Program-made: the position numbers and the translations under genes
The notes under the pieces: generated by a model
Seen by the model: the letters and a program-made list of their open reading frames with translations, nothing else
Databases searched by the model: none
What the model was told of the DNA's origin: nothing
In this document: in pieces, positions 25,041 to 33,741 of the stretch
How the letters are laid out: the number at the start of each line of letters is the position of its first letter
Position numbering within the stretch: the stretch's first letter is position 1
Origin: Mesobacillus maritimus
Lineage (GTDB): Bacteria; Bacillota; Bacilli; Bacillales; Cytobacillaceae
DNA: 64,000 nucleotides
Assembly: GCF_019749255.1 (NCBI RefSeq)
Contig: NZ_JACWFH010000008.1
Location: forward strand, 477,937 to 541,936
Reading direction: 5' to 3'

Positions 25041-25075
25041 AAAGCCCTGAAATATAAAATTTTCAGGGCTTTTTG
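25041..25075 (+). terminator. Terminator of dapF
   Basis: AAAGCCCTGAAA pairs with TTTTCAGGGCTTT, then T. Confidence 0.9.
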
Positions 25076-25102
25076 TCGTTTAGGAATTACACTATCGTCA
25101 AA

Positions 25103-25845
25103 GGTCACATTGAAAGTCCCAACGTGACCAAACAGCCGAGGAAATGCAGGAAACGGTCCCATAGAAGGTCCCAACGTGACCAAACAGCCGAGGAAATGCA
25201 GGAAACGGTCCCATAGAAGGTCTCAACGTGACCAAACAGCCAACGAAATCCAGGAAAGGGTCACATAGAAGGTCCCAACGTGACCAAACAGCCGAGGAAA
25301 TGCAGGAAACGGTTCCATAGAAGGTCCCAACGTGACCAAAAAGCCGAGGAAACCCAGGAACGGTCACATAGAAGGTCTCAACGTGACCAAACAGCAGAGG
25401 AAATCCAGGAACGGTCACATAGAAGGTCCCAACGTGACCAAACAGCCGAGGAAATCCAAGAAACGGTCCCATAGAAGGTCCCAACGTGACCCAACAGCAG
25501 AGGAAATCCAGGAACGGTCCCATAGAAGGTCCCAACGTGACCAAACAGCCAACGAAATTCAGGAACGGTCACATAGAAGGTCCCAACGTGACCAAACAGC
25601 CGAGGAAACCCAGGAACGTCACATAGAAGGTCTCAACGTGACCAAACAGCCAAGGAAATCCAGGAACGGTCACATAGAAGGTCTCAACGTGACCAAACAG
25701 CCAACGAAATGCAGGAATCGGTCACATAGAAGGTCCCAACGTGACCAAACAGCCAACGAAATGCAGGAAACGGTCACATTGAAGGTCCCAACGTGACCAA
25801 ACAGCCAACGAAATCCAGCAAACGGTCACATTGAATGCCTCAACA
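25103..25845. repeat. Tandem array of a 51-52 bp repeat, 14 copies plus a partial
   Basis: Direct head-to-tail copies without spacers fill the gap between dapF and ligD. Each unit reads about GGTCACATAGAAGGTCCCAA, then CGTGACCAAACAGCCGAGGA, then AATCCAGGAAC. Variants are GGTCAC or GGTCCC, GCCGAGG or GCCAACG, and one-base length changes that alter the reading frame. Within a unit GGTCAC and GTGACC form a 6-bp inverted pair around AT...CCAAC, so each GGTCAC copy can fold. Open frames across the array on both strands are artefacts of the repetition. This is a minisatellite, not a CRISPR. Confidence 0.93.
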
Positions 25846-25886
25846 ATATCCTAAAAAACAATTTCCTTCTCTGATGACACCGTTCT

Positions 25887-27719
25887 TCACTTTGCCCCTT
25901 TTCGAAGGACCGCCAATACTGGGTCGAAGTTTTGCTCTTCTTTTACTTTAGGGTAATCTGCAAAAGGAGAACCTTTTTCATTTATTCTTTTCATCATGTT
26001 GTTAATTCTAAAGTCTGTAATCGCTAAATCTTCATTCACTTCTTCCCAGTACAATGGAGCCGCTACAGTAGCGTGCTGCTTGCCTCTTGGGGAAAAAGGG
26101 GCAATAATTGTTTTTCCTTCTGCATGTTGCACATAGTCAACATAAAGTCGGTTCCCACGTTTCTTCTTCATTCGTTCAATTGTAAAAGAATCCGGATTTT
26201 TGCTAATTAGGTATTCGGCAATAAACGCTGTAAACAATCTCGTATCGTCATACGTATACTTATTTTTCGGTAATGGAATGTAAATCTGCAAGCCTTTGTT
26301 TCCTGAGGTCTTAATAAAACTAATCAATTCAAGCTGATCCAAGACCTCTTTTATGAGTAATGCTGCTTCAACAGCTAAATGGAAATAATCCCTTGATGGT
26401 GGATCAAGATCGAAGACGATTTCATCCGGACCAGTGCTCTCAATGGTTTGAAAAGGGATATGGTACTCCACCGCAATTTGGTTCCCTAACCATAGCAAGG
26501 TTTTTAAATCATTACAAACAATATAATTGATTCCTTCTGACATCGAGGTTTGCACGAAATCCGGTGCATAGTCAGGAGCGTTTTTTTGATAAAAAGCTTC
26601 TCCAAACATTCCGTGTGGATAACGAATGACCGTTAATAACCTGTCTTTCAAAAACGGGAGCATGAACGGAGAAACTTCTCGTAAATATTGAATGAAATCC
26701 ATCTTACTGATTGCCGGTTCTTCCCAAATGGGTTTGTCAGGGTGAGTAATTTCTATGCCAGTTGGGAGATTTTTCTGTTGCTCAACAAACTTTTCAAAGG
26801 TACAATCCTCAGGTTTTAAATCGAATCGAAATTGATGAAAATGAGGTTCGCGCATTTGGTCTTCATACAGTTCAAGGTATTTAATTTCCAAACAGATTGC
26901 CGGGTTAACATAGAGAAAACGGTCATCTTCGCGGACATGATTATCCTTAATGGTTTGAAAGAGAGCTGCCTTTTCATCAGGCTTAAAACCAAAAAGAACA
27001 GCTCCGAGAGGAAAGAATTCTTTACCTTTATAAACGGACACATAAAAATACCCATTTGATTTTTCGTAAGCAGTGATAAAACATGATACATATTTCCAGT
27101 TCTTGAACTTAAACCATTTATCTGTCCGTTTTCCCTCTTCCCATAAGCTTTTTTGGTGTTTGGCGACGACACCTTCTCCATCGTTTAAAAGGATATGGTC
27201 CCATAATCTAGAAAAATTACTTTCGGCAGGGACTAGCTGGAGTGCCTTTGGATTGGACTTTTCAGGAAAAGAAGGCAATTCTAAATCCTTAAAGAAGGTC
27301 TCTAAAATTTCGCGTCGCTGGTTATAAGGCTTCTTTGTCAAATCTTTCCCGCGTAGCTTTAGTACATCGAAAACCATCAGCTTACAAGGATTTTCCTTCG
27401 CCTTTTCTTTTATTCTTTCCGCAGAACGCATCCTACCCCTAATTTGAATAGCCCCAAAGTTCGCGTGATAGGGACTCTCAAGGTCCACTAGTTCACAATC
27501 GAGTGTTAACGGCAGAAAAGGCTGAAAAAGCTCGTGATTGTCTTGTAAAAACGCCTCAATTTCCGGAAAGTTCCCCAAAAGGCTATTTCCATTTCTGCTG
27601 GTTAATTTTATGTTTTTATCCCATTCTAGGAAGGCACGAAATCCATCGTACTTTACCTCAAAACGCCATTCCTCTCCTGTTGGACGCTCAAAGGTAAGTG
27701 TCGGTAGCATCGGTTTCAT
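25887..27719 (-). CDS. ligD: DNA ligase D (ligase plus polymerase/primase domains), NHEJ
   Basis: A 610-residue two-domain protein that fills and seals double-strand breaks held by Ku. The N-terminal ATP-dependent ligase has the AMP-accepting lysine in EVKYDGFRAF (about K23), SRNGNS, LDCELV and DGEGVVAKH, and ends in an OB fold. The C-terminal polymerase domain starts near ITHPDKPIW and has EIVFDLDPPSRD (metal-binding aspartates) and KTSGNKGLQIYIP. The nuclease domain of some LigD proteins is absent, as is normal for Bacillus (YkoU). AAAGGAG precedes the ATG. It is divergent from ku, with 142 bases between. Confidence 0.95.
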   Translation of the reverse strand: MKPMLPTLTFERPTGEEWRFEVKYDGFRAFLEWDKNIKLTSRNGNSLLGNFPEIEAFLQDNHELFQPFLPLTLDCELVDLESPYHANFGAIQIRGRMRSAERIKEKAKENPCKLMVFDVLKLRGKDLTKKPYNQRREILETFFKDLELPSFPEKSNPKALQLVPAESNFSRLWDHILLNDGEGVVAKHQKSLWEEGKRTDKWFKFKNWKYVSCFITAYEKSNGYFYVSVYKGKEFFPLGAVLFGFKPDEKAALFQTIKDNHVREDDRFLYVNPAICLEIKYLELYEDQMREPHFHQFRFDLKPEDCTFEKFVEQQKNLPTGIEITHPDKPIWEEPAISKMDFIQYLREVSPFMLPFLKDRLLTVIRYPHGMFGEAFYQKNAPDYAPDFVQTSMSEGINYIVCNDLKTLLWLGNQIAVEYHIPFQTIESTGPDEIVFDLDPPSRDYFHLAVEAALLIKEVLDQLELISFIKTSGNKGLQIYIPLPKNKYTYDDTRLFTAFIAEYLISKNPDSFTIERMKKKRGNRLYVDYVQHAEGKTIIAPFSPRGKQHATVAAPLYWEEVNEDLAITDFRINNMMKRINEKGSPFADYPKVKEEQNFDPVLAVLRKGAK

Positions 27720-27861
27720 GTCAATCTCCTTTCCGGTCCTTTTTTATATGGTTAGTTTTCCAGAAAGGACAAAAACTACTCCACTGGCAAATGTTTATAA
27801 GGATGAACCATGATTTCCTACATAAATTAAGGACAACCTACTTAGAAATGGAGATATATCG

Positions 27862-28713
27862 ATGCATACAATGTGGAAAGGAAGCATCTCGTTTGGGTTG
27901 GTAAATATCCCAATAAAGCTGCATACGGCAACAGAGGATAAAGACATCAAATTAAGAACACTTCATAAGAAATGTAACTCTCCTGTTAAATATGAAAAAG
28001 TTTGCTCCGTTTGTGAAGAGGAATTACAACCTGATGATATTGTGAAAGCATATGAGTACACCAAAGGCAAATATGTTGTTTTAGAAAACGAAGAACTTGA
28101 AAGCTTAAGAAAAGAAAATGAAGATAAAGCAGTGGAGATTATTGATTTTGTGAAAATGGAAGAAATTGATCCGATTTATTACAACCGAAGTTATTATATG
28201 TCCCCTAATGAAGGGGGGGGGAAGGCGTATTCCTTATTAAGAAAAGCGTTAAAGGAATCGCAAAAGGTTGGGTTAGCGAAAATTATCATCAGGGCGAAAG
28301 AACAATTAGCCATCGTAAGGGTTTATGAAAACACACTGGTAATGGAGACCATCCATTTTCCTGACGAAGTCAGGAGTTCCGCTGATGTTCCGAGTGTTCC
28401 AGCTGAGGATAAGGTCACAGAAAAAGAACTAGATACTGCGATTATGCTCATTGATCAATTAACAACGGAATTCAATCCTGAAAAATATACCGATGATTAT
28501 CGAACCGCATTGCTAGAGCTAATTGAAAGTAAGCGGACCGGACAAGAAACAGTTACAGCAAAGGAAAAAGAACCAGTTACCAATGTTACCGATTTAATGG
28601 CGGCGCTTCAGGCATCTATCGATCGAACAAAGCCGGATAAGGCAGAAACCGTGAAGAAGAAAGAACCAGCAAAACGAAAGCGTACTGTCACGAAGGTAAA
28701 AAAACAAGCATAA
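27862..28713 (+). CDS. ku: Ku, DNA end-binding protein of NHEJ
   Basis: A 283-residue bacterial Ku that forms a homodimeric ring on broken DNA ends and recruits LigD. Hallmarks are MWKGSISFGLVNIPIKLHTA at the start, the CNSPVKYEKVCSVCEEE segment, EIDPIYYNRSYYMSP and the ARVIIRAKEQLAIVR-like core (KIIIRAKEQLAIVRVYENTL). The C-terminal tail is Lys/Arg-rich (KKKEPAKRKRTVTKVKKQA), as in Ku proteins that bind DNA through the tail. It contains a run of nine G at 28213-28221. In B. subtilis ku and ligD are co-directional and forespore expressed; here they share a divergent promoter region. Confidence 0.95.
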   Translation: MHTMWKGSISFGLVNIPIKLHTATEDKDIKLRTLHKKCNSPVKYEKVCSVCEEELQPDDIVKAYEYTKGKYVVLENEELESLRKENEDKAVEIIDFVKMEEIDPIYYNRSYYMSPNEGGGKAYSLLRKALKESQKVGLAKIIIRAKEQLAIVRVYENTLVMETIHFPDEVRSSADVPSVPAEDKVTEKELDTAIMLIDQLTTEFNPEKYTDDYRTALLELIESKRTGQETVTAKEKEPVTNVTDLMAALQASIDRTKPDKAETVKKKEPAKRKRTVTKVKKQA

Positions 28714-28722
28714 ACGTGCACC

Positions 28723-28760
28723 AAAAACCGAATTTTGCATATGCAAAATTCGGTTTTTTT
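28723..28760 (+). terminator. Terminator of ku
   Basis: A perfect 36-base palindrome, AAAAACCGAATTTTGCAT and its complement, continuing into a run of nine T. Confidence 0.88.
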
Positions 28761-29240
28761 TTTATGTTGACGGTATCTGTAAGAAAATGAATTAAGAGAA
28801 TGGAAAACGCAATAAAAGAAGGCGGCAGGGTGGAAACCCGCACTTAATGAACCTATAGCGACCGGTACTGCCTTTCTCGCAGGAAAGTTTCGAGGAAATC
28901 GGAAAAATAGAAACAAAATGTGAGCCAGAAATGACGGATGAAAATAGAACGCAAGCTTTGTCCTGGACTGGGTGGGAAAAGGTAGTTCATTCTGACATGC
29001 CTTTTAATTAAAGGTGAAATATTCTATATAAAGTAATGAATCCATCCTGTTTTTTAATCCCAGACGTATTGAAATACATGAGTAATGTTCTACTCTATTT
29101 AAAAACATTTTCATTTTTAAAAAGGAATTTTCAACGTTTTTGTCAAAATAGTATGATGCACCAAACTGAGTGTAAGAGAGAAAGTCATTGTAACGCCCTT
29201 TAACAGGGTCAGTGAAAATTTTTAGAAAGGGCTGTTATAT
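28761..29240. other. Intergenic gap with a GC-richer island
   Basis: 480 bases without a convincing gene. Positions 28818-28990 are richer in GC than their surroundings. One frame there reads AAGWKPALNEPIATGTAFLA, then GKFRGNRKNRNKM, which looks protein-like but lacks a start codon and ribosome site; it may be a gene relic. At 29195-29232 GCCCTTT can pair with AAAGGGC, which covers the ribosome site of the next gene. Confidence 0.4.
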
Positions 29241-29759
29241 ATGAAGTCATGGTCGACATGGTTAGTAGCGCTAGCATTAATTGTTGTTCTTGTAGGGGGA
29301 TATGTGGGTTATTCGGTGACCGAAGGGGATAAGAAAGAGCCGGACACCACTGTAAAAGATGATAGCGGTAAAGTAGTTGCGAGTAACACAGTAGCAGAAT
29401 TCACTGAAGAGGCGGAAACAAGCAAGTATAAAAATGTTGGTTTGTTTATTAAAGAATTCCACGATACGTATAACGATTCACTTGGATGGGGAGGAATTGA
29501 CTCTGTGAAATGGAATGAGCAAAAAGACATTGCGACTGAAATTCTGAATGTAATGGAAACCATTCAGACGGAGAATCAAGCATTACAGCAGGACTTAGAC
29601 AAGATATCCTCCTATGCCAAAGAAGTAATTTCAGGAAAGGAAGATAAGGACAATCTACTAAAGCTTCACAGATTCTTTCATGATTTAGATATTGAGTTTA
29701 ATGGATATGGTGATACAAAGGATTACTATAATATAACGACATATAAAAGTGGAAGCTAG
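29241..29759 (+). CDS. Membrane-anchored protein of unknown function
   Basis: A 172-residue protein with one N-terminal membrane segment (TWLVALALIVVLVGGYVGYS, 6-25). A charged linker and an outward helical domain with NVGLFIKEFHDTYNDSLGWG and HRFFHDLDIEFNGYGDTKDY follow. There is no lipobox cysteine. I do not recognise the family. The ribosome site AGAAAGGGC lies in a possible hairpin with an upstream GCCCTTT, so translation might be controlled. It precedes the phosphodiesterase gene by 50 bases. Confidence 0.68.
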   Translation: MKSWSTWLVALALIVVLVGGYVGYSVTEGDKKEPDTTVKDDSGKVVASNTVAEFTEEAETSKYKNVGLFIKEFHDTYNDSLGWGGIDSVKWNEQKDIATEILNVMETIQTENQALQQDLDKISSYAKEVISGKEDKDNLLKLHRFFHDLDIEFNGYGDTKDYYNITTYKSGS

Positions 29760-29809
29760 ATAGGAATAAAGTAATTATCACAACTCAACATGTAAAAGGA
29801 TAAACCATC

Positions 29810-30313
29810 ATGAAAATAGTTGTTCTTTCTGATACCCATATTCCAAAAAAAGCAAAGGGACTGCCGTCAAAGCTAGCCGGTGACTTACGTTCAGCTGATT
29901 TAATTATTCATGCTGGTGATTGGCAGACGATTGAGGTCTATCATGAATTATGTCAGTATGGCAAATTAGTAGGTGTCACAGGGAATGTTGATAGTCCTGA
30001 GTTAGCGAAAAGGTTAAATGCCAGGGAGATTATCGAGGTAGAAGACTTTAGAATTGGAGTTGTTCATGGACACGGAACTGGTAAGACGACAGAAAAGCGT
30101 GCCCAATCAGCGTTTTTAAAAGGGGAAGTGAATTGCATCGTATTTGGACATTCTCATATCCCGTTGCTGAAAAAAGAAGACGATGTAGTCTTGTTTAACC
30201 CTGGTTCTGCTACAGATAAACGACGTCAAAAACAATACTCCTATGGACTGATTACATTTAGTTCTGACCTAAAATTTGAACATGTTTTTTATGACGACAA
30301 AAGCACACTTTAA
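29810..30313 (+). CDS. YfcE/MJ0936-type metallophosphoesterase
   Basis: A 167-residue cytosolic phosphodiesterase with a complete metal-binding set: SDTHIP (7-12), HAGDWQ, GNVDSP, VHGHGTG and FGHSHIP, then NPGSATDKR. These match the calcineurin-like YfcE/MJ0936 group, which hydrolyses phosphodiester bonds with manganese or similar ions; the physiological substrate is unknown. AAAGGAT precedes the ATG. The terminator overlaps its stop codon. Confidence 0.9.
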   Translation: MKIVVLSDTHIPKKAKGLPSKLAGDLRSADLIIHAGDWQTIEVYHELCQYGKLVGVTGNVDSPELAKRLNAREIIEVEDFRIGVVHGHGTGKTTEKRAQSAFLKGEVNCIVFGHSHIPLLKKEDDVVLFNPGSATDKRRQKQYSYGLITFSSDLKFEHVFYDDKSTL

Positions 30314-30332
30314 CGTTATAAAGTGTGCATTT
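30303..30332 (+). terminator. Terminator of the phosphodiesterase gene
   Basis: GCACACTTT/AAAGTGTGC with an 8-base loop, then ATTTGCTTT. It overlaps the stop codon. Confidence 0.72.
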
Positions 30333-30409
30333 GCTTTGATTAGGACTAAGGAACTTCCTAATTGAACAAAATAAAACCGTCAATTTTGATTAGGGAATGG
30401 AGTGGTACT

Positions 30410-30805
30410 ATGAAGTCCTTTACAGTTGATTTTCATGCAGAGGATCAGGTAGGTAAAATGACGGTGCAAAAGTTATCTGAGGAAGATTATAGTCAGGTCA
30501 CTGCTAATGGAACAAGACATTTGTTTGATCTTGATACGAATATTGGTTTTTTTGTTTTTTTTGATGCTGTTGATAAAGAAGATAAACCAAGTTATCTAAT
30601 GCTTCAATATGAGGAAGACAATGAAGAGCCTATGGCTTGTTACGGATTTGAGCTTAATGCTTTTTATGAATTTGTAGCCTTGTATTTAAATGATTTAGAA
30701 TACAATGAAGAAGTGAGTGAGGATGAAGAAGAGTATGGTCCAATCCATCATTTAGCTCACCTTCTATACCATATTGTTGAAGAAGGAAAAGAAATAGAGG
30801 TATAA
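30410..30805 (+). CDS. Acidic conserved cytosolic protein
   Basis: A 131-residue strongly acidic protein (KSFTVDFHAEDQVGKMTVQK, then LFDLDTNIGFFVFFDA, then EEPMACYGFELNAFYEFVAL). The pattern matches a group found in many Bacillus and labelled only as cytosolic protein. No catalytic motif is visible. ATG 30410 follows GGAGTGGT; a TTG 16 codons earlier has no ribosome site. It is convergent with the DUF6509 gene, with a shared terminator. Confidence 0.72.
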   Translation: MKSFTVDFHAEDQVGKMTVQKLSEEDYSQVTANGTRHLFDLDTNIGFFVFFDAVDKEDKPSYLMLQYEEDNEEPMACYGFELNAFYEFVALYLNDLEYNEEVSEDEEEYGPIHHLAHLLYHIVEEGKEIEV

Positions 30806-30840
30806 AAAAAGAGCAAGTTGCTCTTTTTTTTTATACCTCT
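30798..30840. terminator. Bidirectional terminator between convergent genes
   Basis: GAGGTATAAAAAAAGAGCAA pairs with TTGCTCTTTTTTTTTATACC in reverse. The palindrome has A and T runs on both sides, so it can act on both strands. Confidence 0.85.
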
Positions 30841-31127
30841 TCTTCTACCGAGAGATTTCCCTTGCAGTAGTCTTTAACAAGTGCTTCCTCATCCTCTTCT
30901 AGGGCAAAATCGAGAATGTTTTCTGTGGTGCGTTCAATAAAATAATACTGAAGAATTTTGGGCTCATCATTTACCATTGAAAAAATGACTTTTAGCAATA
31001 TACCATTTTCTGTATATAACTCATCTTCTTCATCAACTGAAATTCGCAAAAAGAACTCATAGCGATCTCCAGTTAAAACCCCAAACGGATCTTCTAACAA
31101 TTCAACGGTATGTCCGGTAATTTCCAT
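30831..31127 (-). CDS. DUF6509 family protein
   Basis: A 98-residue acidic cytosolic protein. MEITGHTVELLEDPFGVLTG, DRYEFFLRISVDEEDELY and ILQYYFIERTTENILDF match a conserved Bacillus family that I remember as DUF6509. The function is unknown. AGGATGATG precedes the ATG. Its terminator is shared with the opposing gene and lies partly within its last codons. Confidence 0.78.
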   Translation of the reverse strand: MEITGHTVELLEDPFGVLTGDRYEFFLRISVDEEDELYTENGILLKVIFSMVNDEPKILQYYFIERTTENILDFALEEDEEALVKDYCKGNLSVEEEV

Positions 31128-31507
31128 ATAACATCATCCTTTAATTTTTCTCCTCTTATTATATATCGAAAAAGCGTGAAACAATCAACTAATCGAGATT
31201 TAGCTCAAAGAAAGATTGAACACAAAGTATTCATTTTTTTATGAATTAAATGTGAAGATTCCAAACTTCTATCATTTTCCTCCAATGCAAAATAAGAAGA
31301 TAAAGGGATTTGGATATGTGATCCTTTTTTGAATGTCTAAGCTAGTGTGAGTAAACTTTCATATCTGAAAATGGTAAGACCAGATAATCTATTGTTGAAA
31401 TCGGACTTAGATGTTACCAGCAAACTTTAAGAAGTTGCGTTTTCTTTTTACATAAATAGTCCCTCACGTTCAAACAATAGACAAGATGAATACGGGAGGG
31501 ATAGTAA
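31128..31507. other. Intergenic leader region of the amino acid permease
   Basis: 380 AT-rich bases with no gene. At 31420-31449 GCAAACTT/AAGTTGC with loop TAAG is followed by GTTTTCTTTTT, a terminator-like hairpin ahead of the permease gene that could be an attenuator. I see no T-box or other riboswitch signature. Confidence 0.4.
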
Positions 31508-32866
31508 ATGAGCGGTAAGTCCTCAAAGGAAGCAAAATTGGCTTGGTGGCAGCTGTCGATGATTGGGATTGGTTGTATTATCGGAACTGGTTTTTTTCTT
31601 GGCTCTGCTCTTGCTATAACAAAAACGGGTCCATCGGCATTAATTGTGTTTTCACTAGCCGCACTTGGTACCTACCTTGTTTTTGATGCGCTAGCAAAAA
31701 TGGCAGCTAAAGATCCTCAAAAGGGTTCTTTTCGTTCCTATGCGAAAAAGGCATATGGCAAGTGGGCCGGATTTTCCAGCGGATGGGTTTATTGGGGTTC
31801 TGAACTTCTGATTATGGGAAGTCAATTAACGGCTTTGTCCTTGTTTTCAACTTTTTGGTTTCCTGATATTCCACTTTGGGTTTTCGCAGCTGGTTTTGCT
31901 GTACTCGGACTAGGTGTCGTTCTAACAGGAACAAAGGGCTTTGAAAAGATGGAAAATATATTTGCGATTGTAAAAGTAGCAGCTATCTTTATGTTTTTAG
32001 TTCTTGCAACTCTAGCGGTATTTGGTGTATTTAACGGTCTTGGTCATGAGGTAAATGTTTCGAACACAATGGATCATTTCTTTGCAGGTCGATTTATGGG
32101 ATTATGGACTGCATTAATTTATGCTTTTTATGCTTTCGGTGGGATCGAAATTATGGGAATCATGGCTCCAAGGCTTAAAAACAAAGAAGATGCCCCTAAA
32201 GCTGGGAAAATAATGCTCTTATTACTTACGACTATTTACCTTTTAGCCATTGCGCTTGCCGTGCTATTAGTGCCATATAAAGATTTCACGACTAAAGAAA
32301 GTCCGTTTGTTACCACATTGGATCATTATAACCTTCCGCTAGTACCCCATCTATTCAATGGGGCGATGATTATTGCAGGCTTCTCGACGATGTGTGCATC
32401 CTTGTTTGCTGTTACAAGCATGATTGTTACATTGTCTAAAGATGGGGATGCTCCAAAGGTGTTGTCAAAGGCAGGAAAATTAAAGGTTCCTCACTTTGCT
32501 TTAGGGCTAACGGTCCTTGGTTTAATAACATCAATTATCCTCTCCTTTGCGATGCCTGACCGCATTTACGAATACTTAACTACAGCTGCGGGATTAATGC
32601 TCATCTACAATTGGTTGTTTCTCATGTTTTCATATAAGCATATTATTAAGCTGACGAAGTTTGAACAGGTGAAGAGGTTCGGAGCAATAGTTTTAATCGT
32701 AGCAGCTGTGAGTGGAACACTTTTTGATCATATGGCACGTCCTGGTTTTTTTATTTCACTACTTTTCCTTGCGATCATTGGGCTTATCCTAATGCTCCGA
32801 AATGCAATAGGTGGTAAGAAAAAAAAGAAAAAGAGTGCCAAAGTGCCACGACCAAGATTTCAGTAG
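31508..32866 (+). CDS. APC-family amino acid permease
   Basis: A 452-residue secondary transporter with about twelve membrane segments. The first helix has the substrate-binding break GIGCIIGTGFFLGSALAITK, typical of the APC superfamily, and GSFRSYAKKAYGKWAGFSSG follows as in amino acid permeases. The tail is rich in lysine (GGKKKKKKSAKVP). The substrate cannot be told; Bacillus has several of this type. GGGAGGG precedes the ATG. It is followed by a terminator. Confidence 0.9.
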   Translation: MSGKSSKEAKLAWWQLSMIGIGCIIGTGFFLGSALAITKTGPSALIVFSLAALGTYLVFDALAKMAAKDPQKGSFRSYAKKAYGKWAGFSSGWVYWGSELLIMGSQLTALSLFSTFWFPDIPLWVFAAGFAVLGLGVVLTGTKGFEKMENIFAIVKVAAIFMFLVLATLAVFGVFNGLGHEVNVSNTMDHFFAGRFMGLWTALIYAFYAFGGIEIMGIMAPRLKNKEDAPKAGKIMLLLLTTIYLLAIALAVLLVPYKDFTTKESPFVTTLDHYNLPLVPHLFNGAMIIAGFSTMCASLFAVTSMIVTLSKDGDAPKVLSKAGKLKVPHFALGLTVLGLITSIILSFAMPDRIYEYLTTAAGLMLIYNWLFLMFSYKHIIKLTKFEQVKRFGAIVLIVAAVSGTLFDHMARPGFFISLLFLAIIGLILMLRNAIGGKKKKKKSAKVPRPRFQ

Positions 32867-32875
32867 TGGCATGCT

Positions 32876-32910
32876 AAAAACCGCTAAAACAAAACTTAGC
32901 GGTTTTTCCA
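32876..32910. terminator. Terminator of the permease gene
   Basis: AAAAACCGCTAA/TTAGCGGTTTTT with an 8-base loop, bidirectional, between convergent genes. Confidence 0.88.
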
Positions 32911-32929
32911 TTGTTTAGTACAAATAATT

Positions 32930-33559
32930 TCAAGATTGAATTAGAACCTTCACTGCCTGAATTCCAAAATAGATTGCAAATCCAATAAGCGAGGCACCCG
33001 ATAGGTAGGAGATTACAGTAAGAAGACGAGTCGTTAACAACCTTTTAAAACTACTCGAAATAAATGCCATCGTAATGTCCCAAATAACCAAACCTAAGAT
33101 AATAGCAAAGCTATATAACACCAATTCACTTGTTCCGTATGAGGTGGCTGTCCGAGCAAGAACTGATCCATAAATTCCTAACCAAAAAAGGATTGTGAGC
33201 GGGTTCGAGATGGACATGAAGAAACCTGACATAAAGGATTTAAGACCAGATTCAGACTGCCTCCCTTTTTTCATAACAATTTTCCCGGCGCCAATAATTG
33301 TCTCTATCCCTGTATACATAAGGACAAAAAAGCCAAAAAACCAAAGAAAGGTTTGCATAAATGGTGTTTCGAGAAATCTCACGACTCCCATATAAACAGC
33401 TATCATATAGACGATATCTGCGGATAATGCTCCTAACCCTAAAAGCCATGAATGAAAAAATCCACTTTTAATGCCCTTATCCATCTGTGCTGCATTAACT
33501 GGGCCGATTGGTGCTGCTAGGGATAAACCTAGAAATATATAGCTAAGAAACACACTCAT
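32930..33559 (-). CDS. LysE/RhtB-family exporter
   Basis: A 209-residue membrane protein with six hydrophobic segments. The start LGLSLAAPIGPVNAAQMDKG and GIKSGFFHSWLLGLGALSAD carry the LysE-family P-x-G-P signature and the conserved downstream G-rich helix. Middle motifs are MYTGIETIIGAGKI and SISNPLTILFWLGIYG (the N-P in helix 4). It probably exports an amino acid or similar metabolite. GGGGG precedes the ATG. Confidence 0.88.
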   Translation of the reverse strand: MSVFLSYIFLGLSLAAPIGPVNAAQMDKGIKSGFFHSWLLGLGALSADIVYMIAVYMGVVRFLETPFMQTFLWFFGFFVLMYTGIETIIGAGKIVMKKGRQSESGLKSFMSGFFMSISNPLTILFWLGIYGSVLARTATSYGTSELVLYSFAIILGLVIWDITMAFISSSFKRLLTTRLLTVISYLSGASLIGFAIYFGIQAVKVLIQS

Positions 33560-33741
33560 ACAATACCCCCATTACCAATCAAGATTGAATGCTCGTACTA
33601 TATGTATTCCGTCTAATGGGCATGTACAACTAAAAGATAGCAGGGAGCAAATGTTTTATGAAATTAGGTGTATTTTTAGGTTTATTGAGCATATTATTAG
33701 AGGGTTGACCTATTGGAAGAAAAGTTAAAAGTGAGTTCTTT

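Noticed and set aside
25098-25796. Long open frames on both strands across the tandem repeat
   Set aside because: They exist only because the unit lacks stops in some frames. Length changes between copies shift the frame, and there is no ribosome site. The translations are pure repeats of the unit.
25103-25845. Possible CRISPR array
   Set aside because: The repeats are contiguous 51-52 bp units without unique spacers, and no cas genes are present.
28608-28916. 102-codon frame on the minus strand across the end of ku
   Set aside because: It overlaps Ku coding sequence and the ku terminator palindrome, and no ribosome site is seen.
28818-28925. Protein-like stretch AAGWKPALNEPIATGTAFLA and following
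   Set aside because: There is no start codon after the upstream stop and no ribosome site; too short to call a gene. Kept only as a note on the gap.
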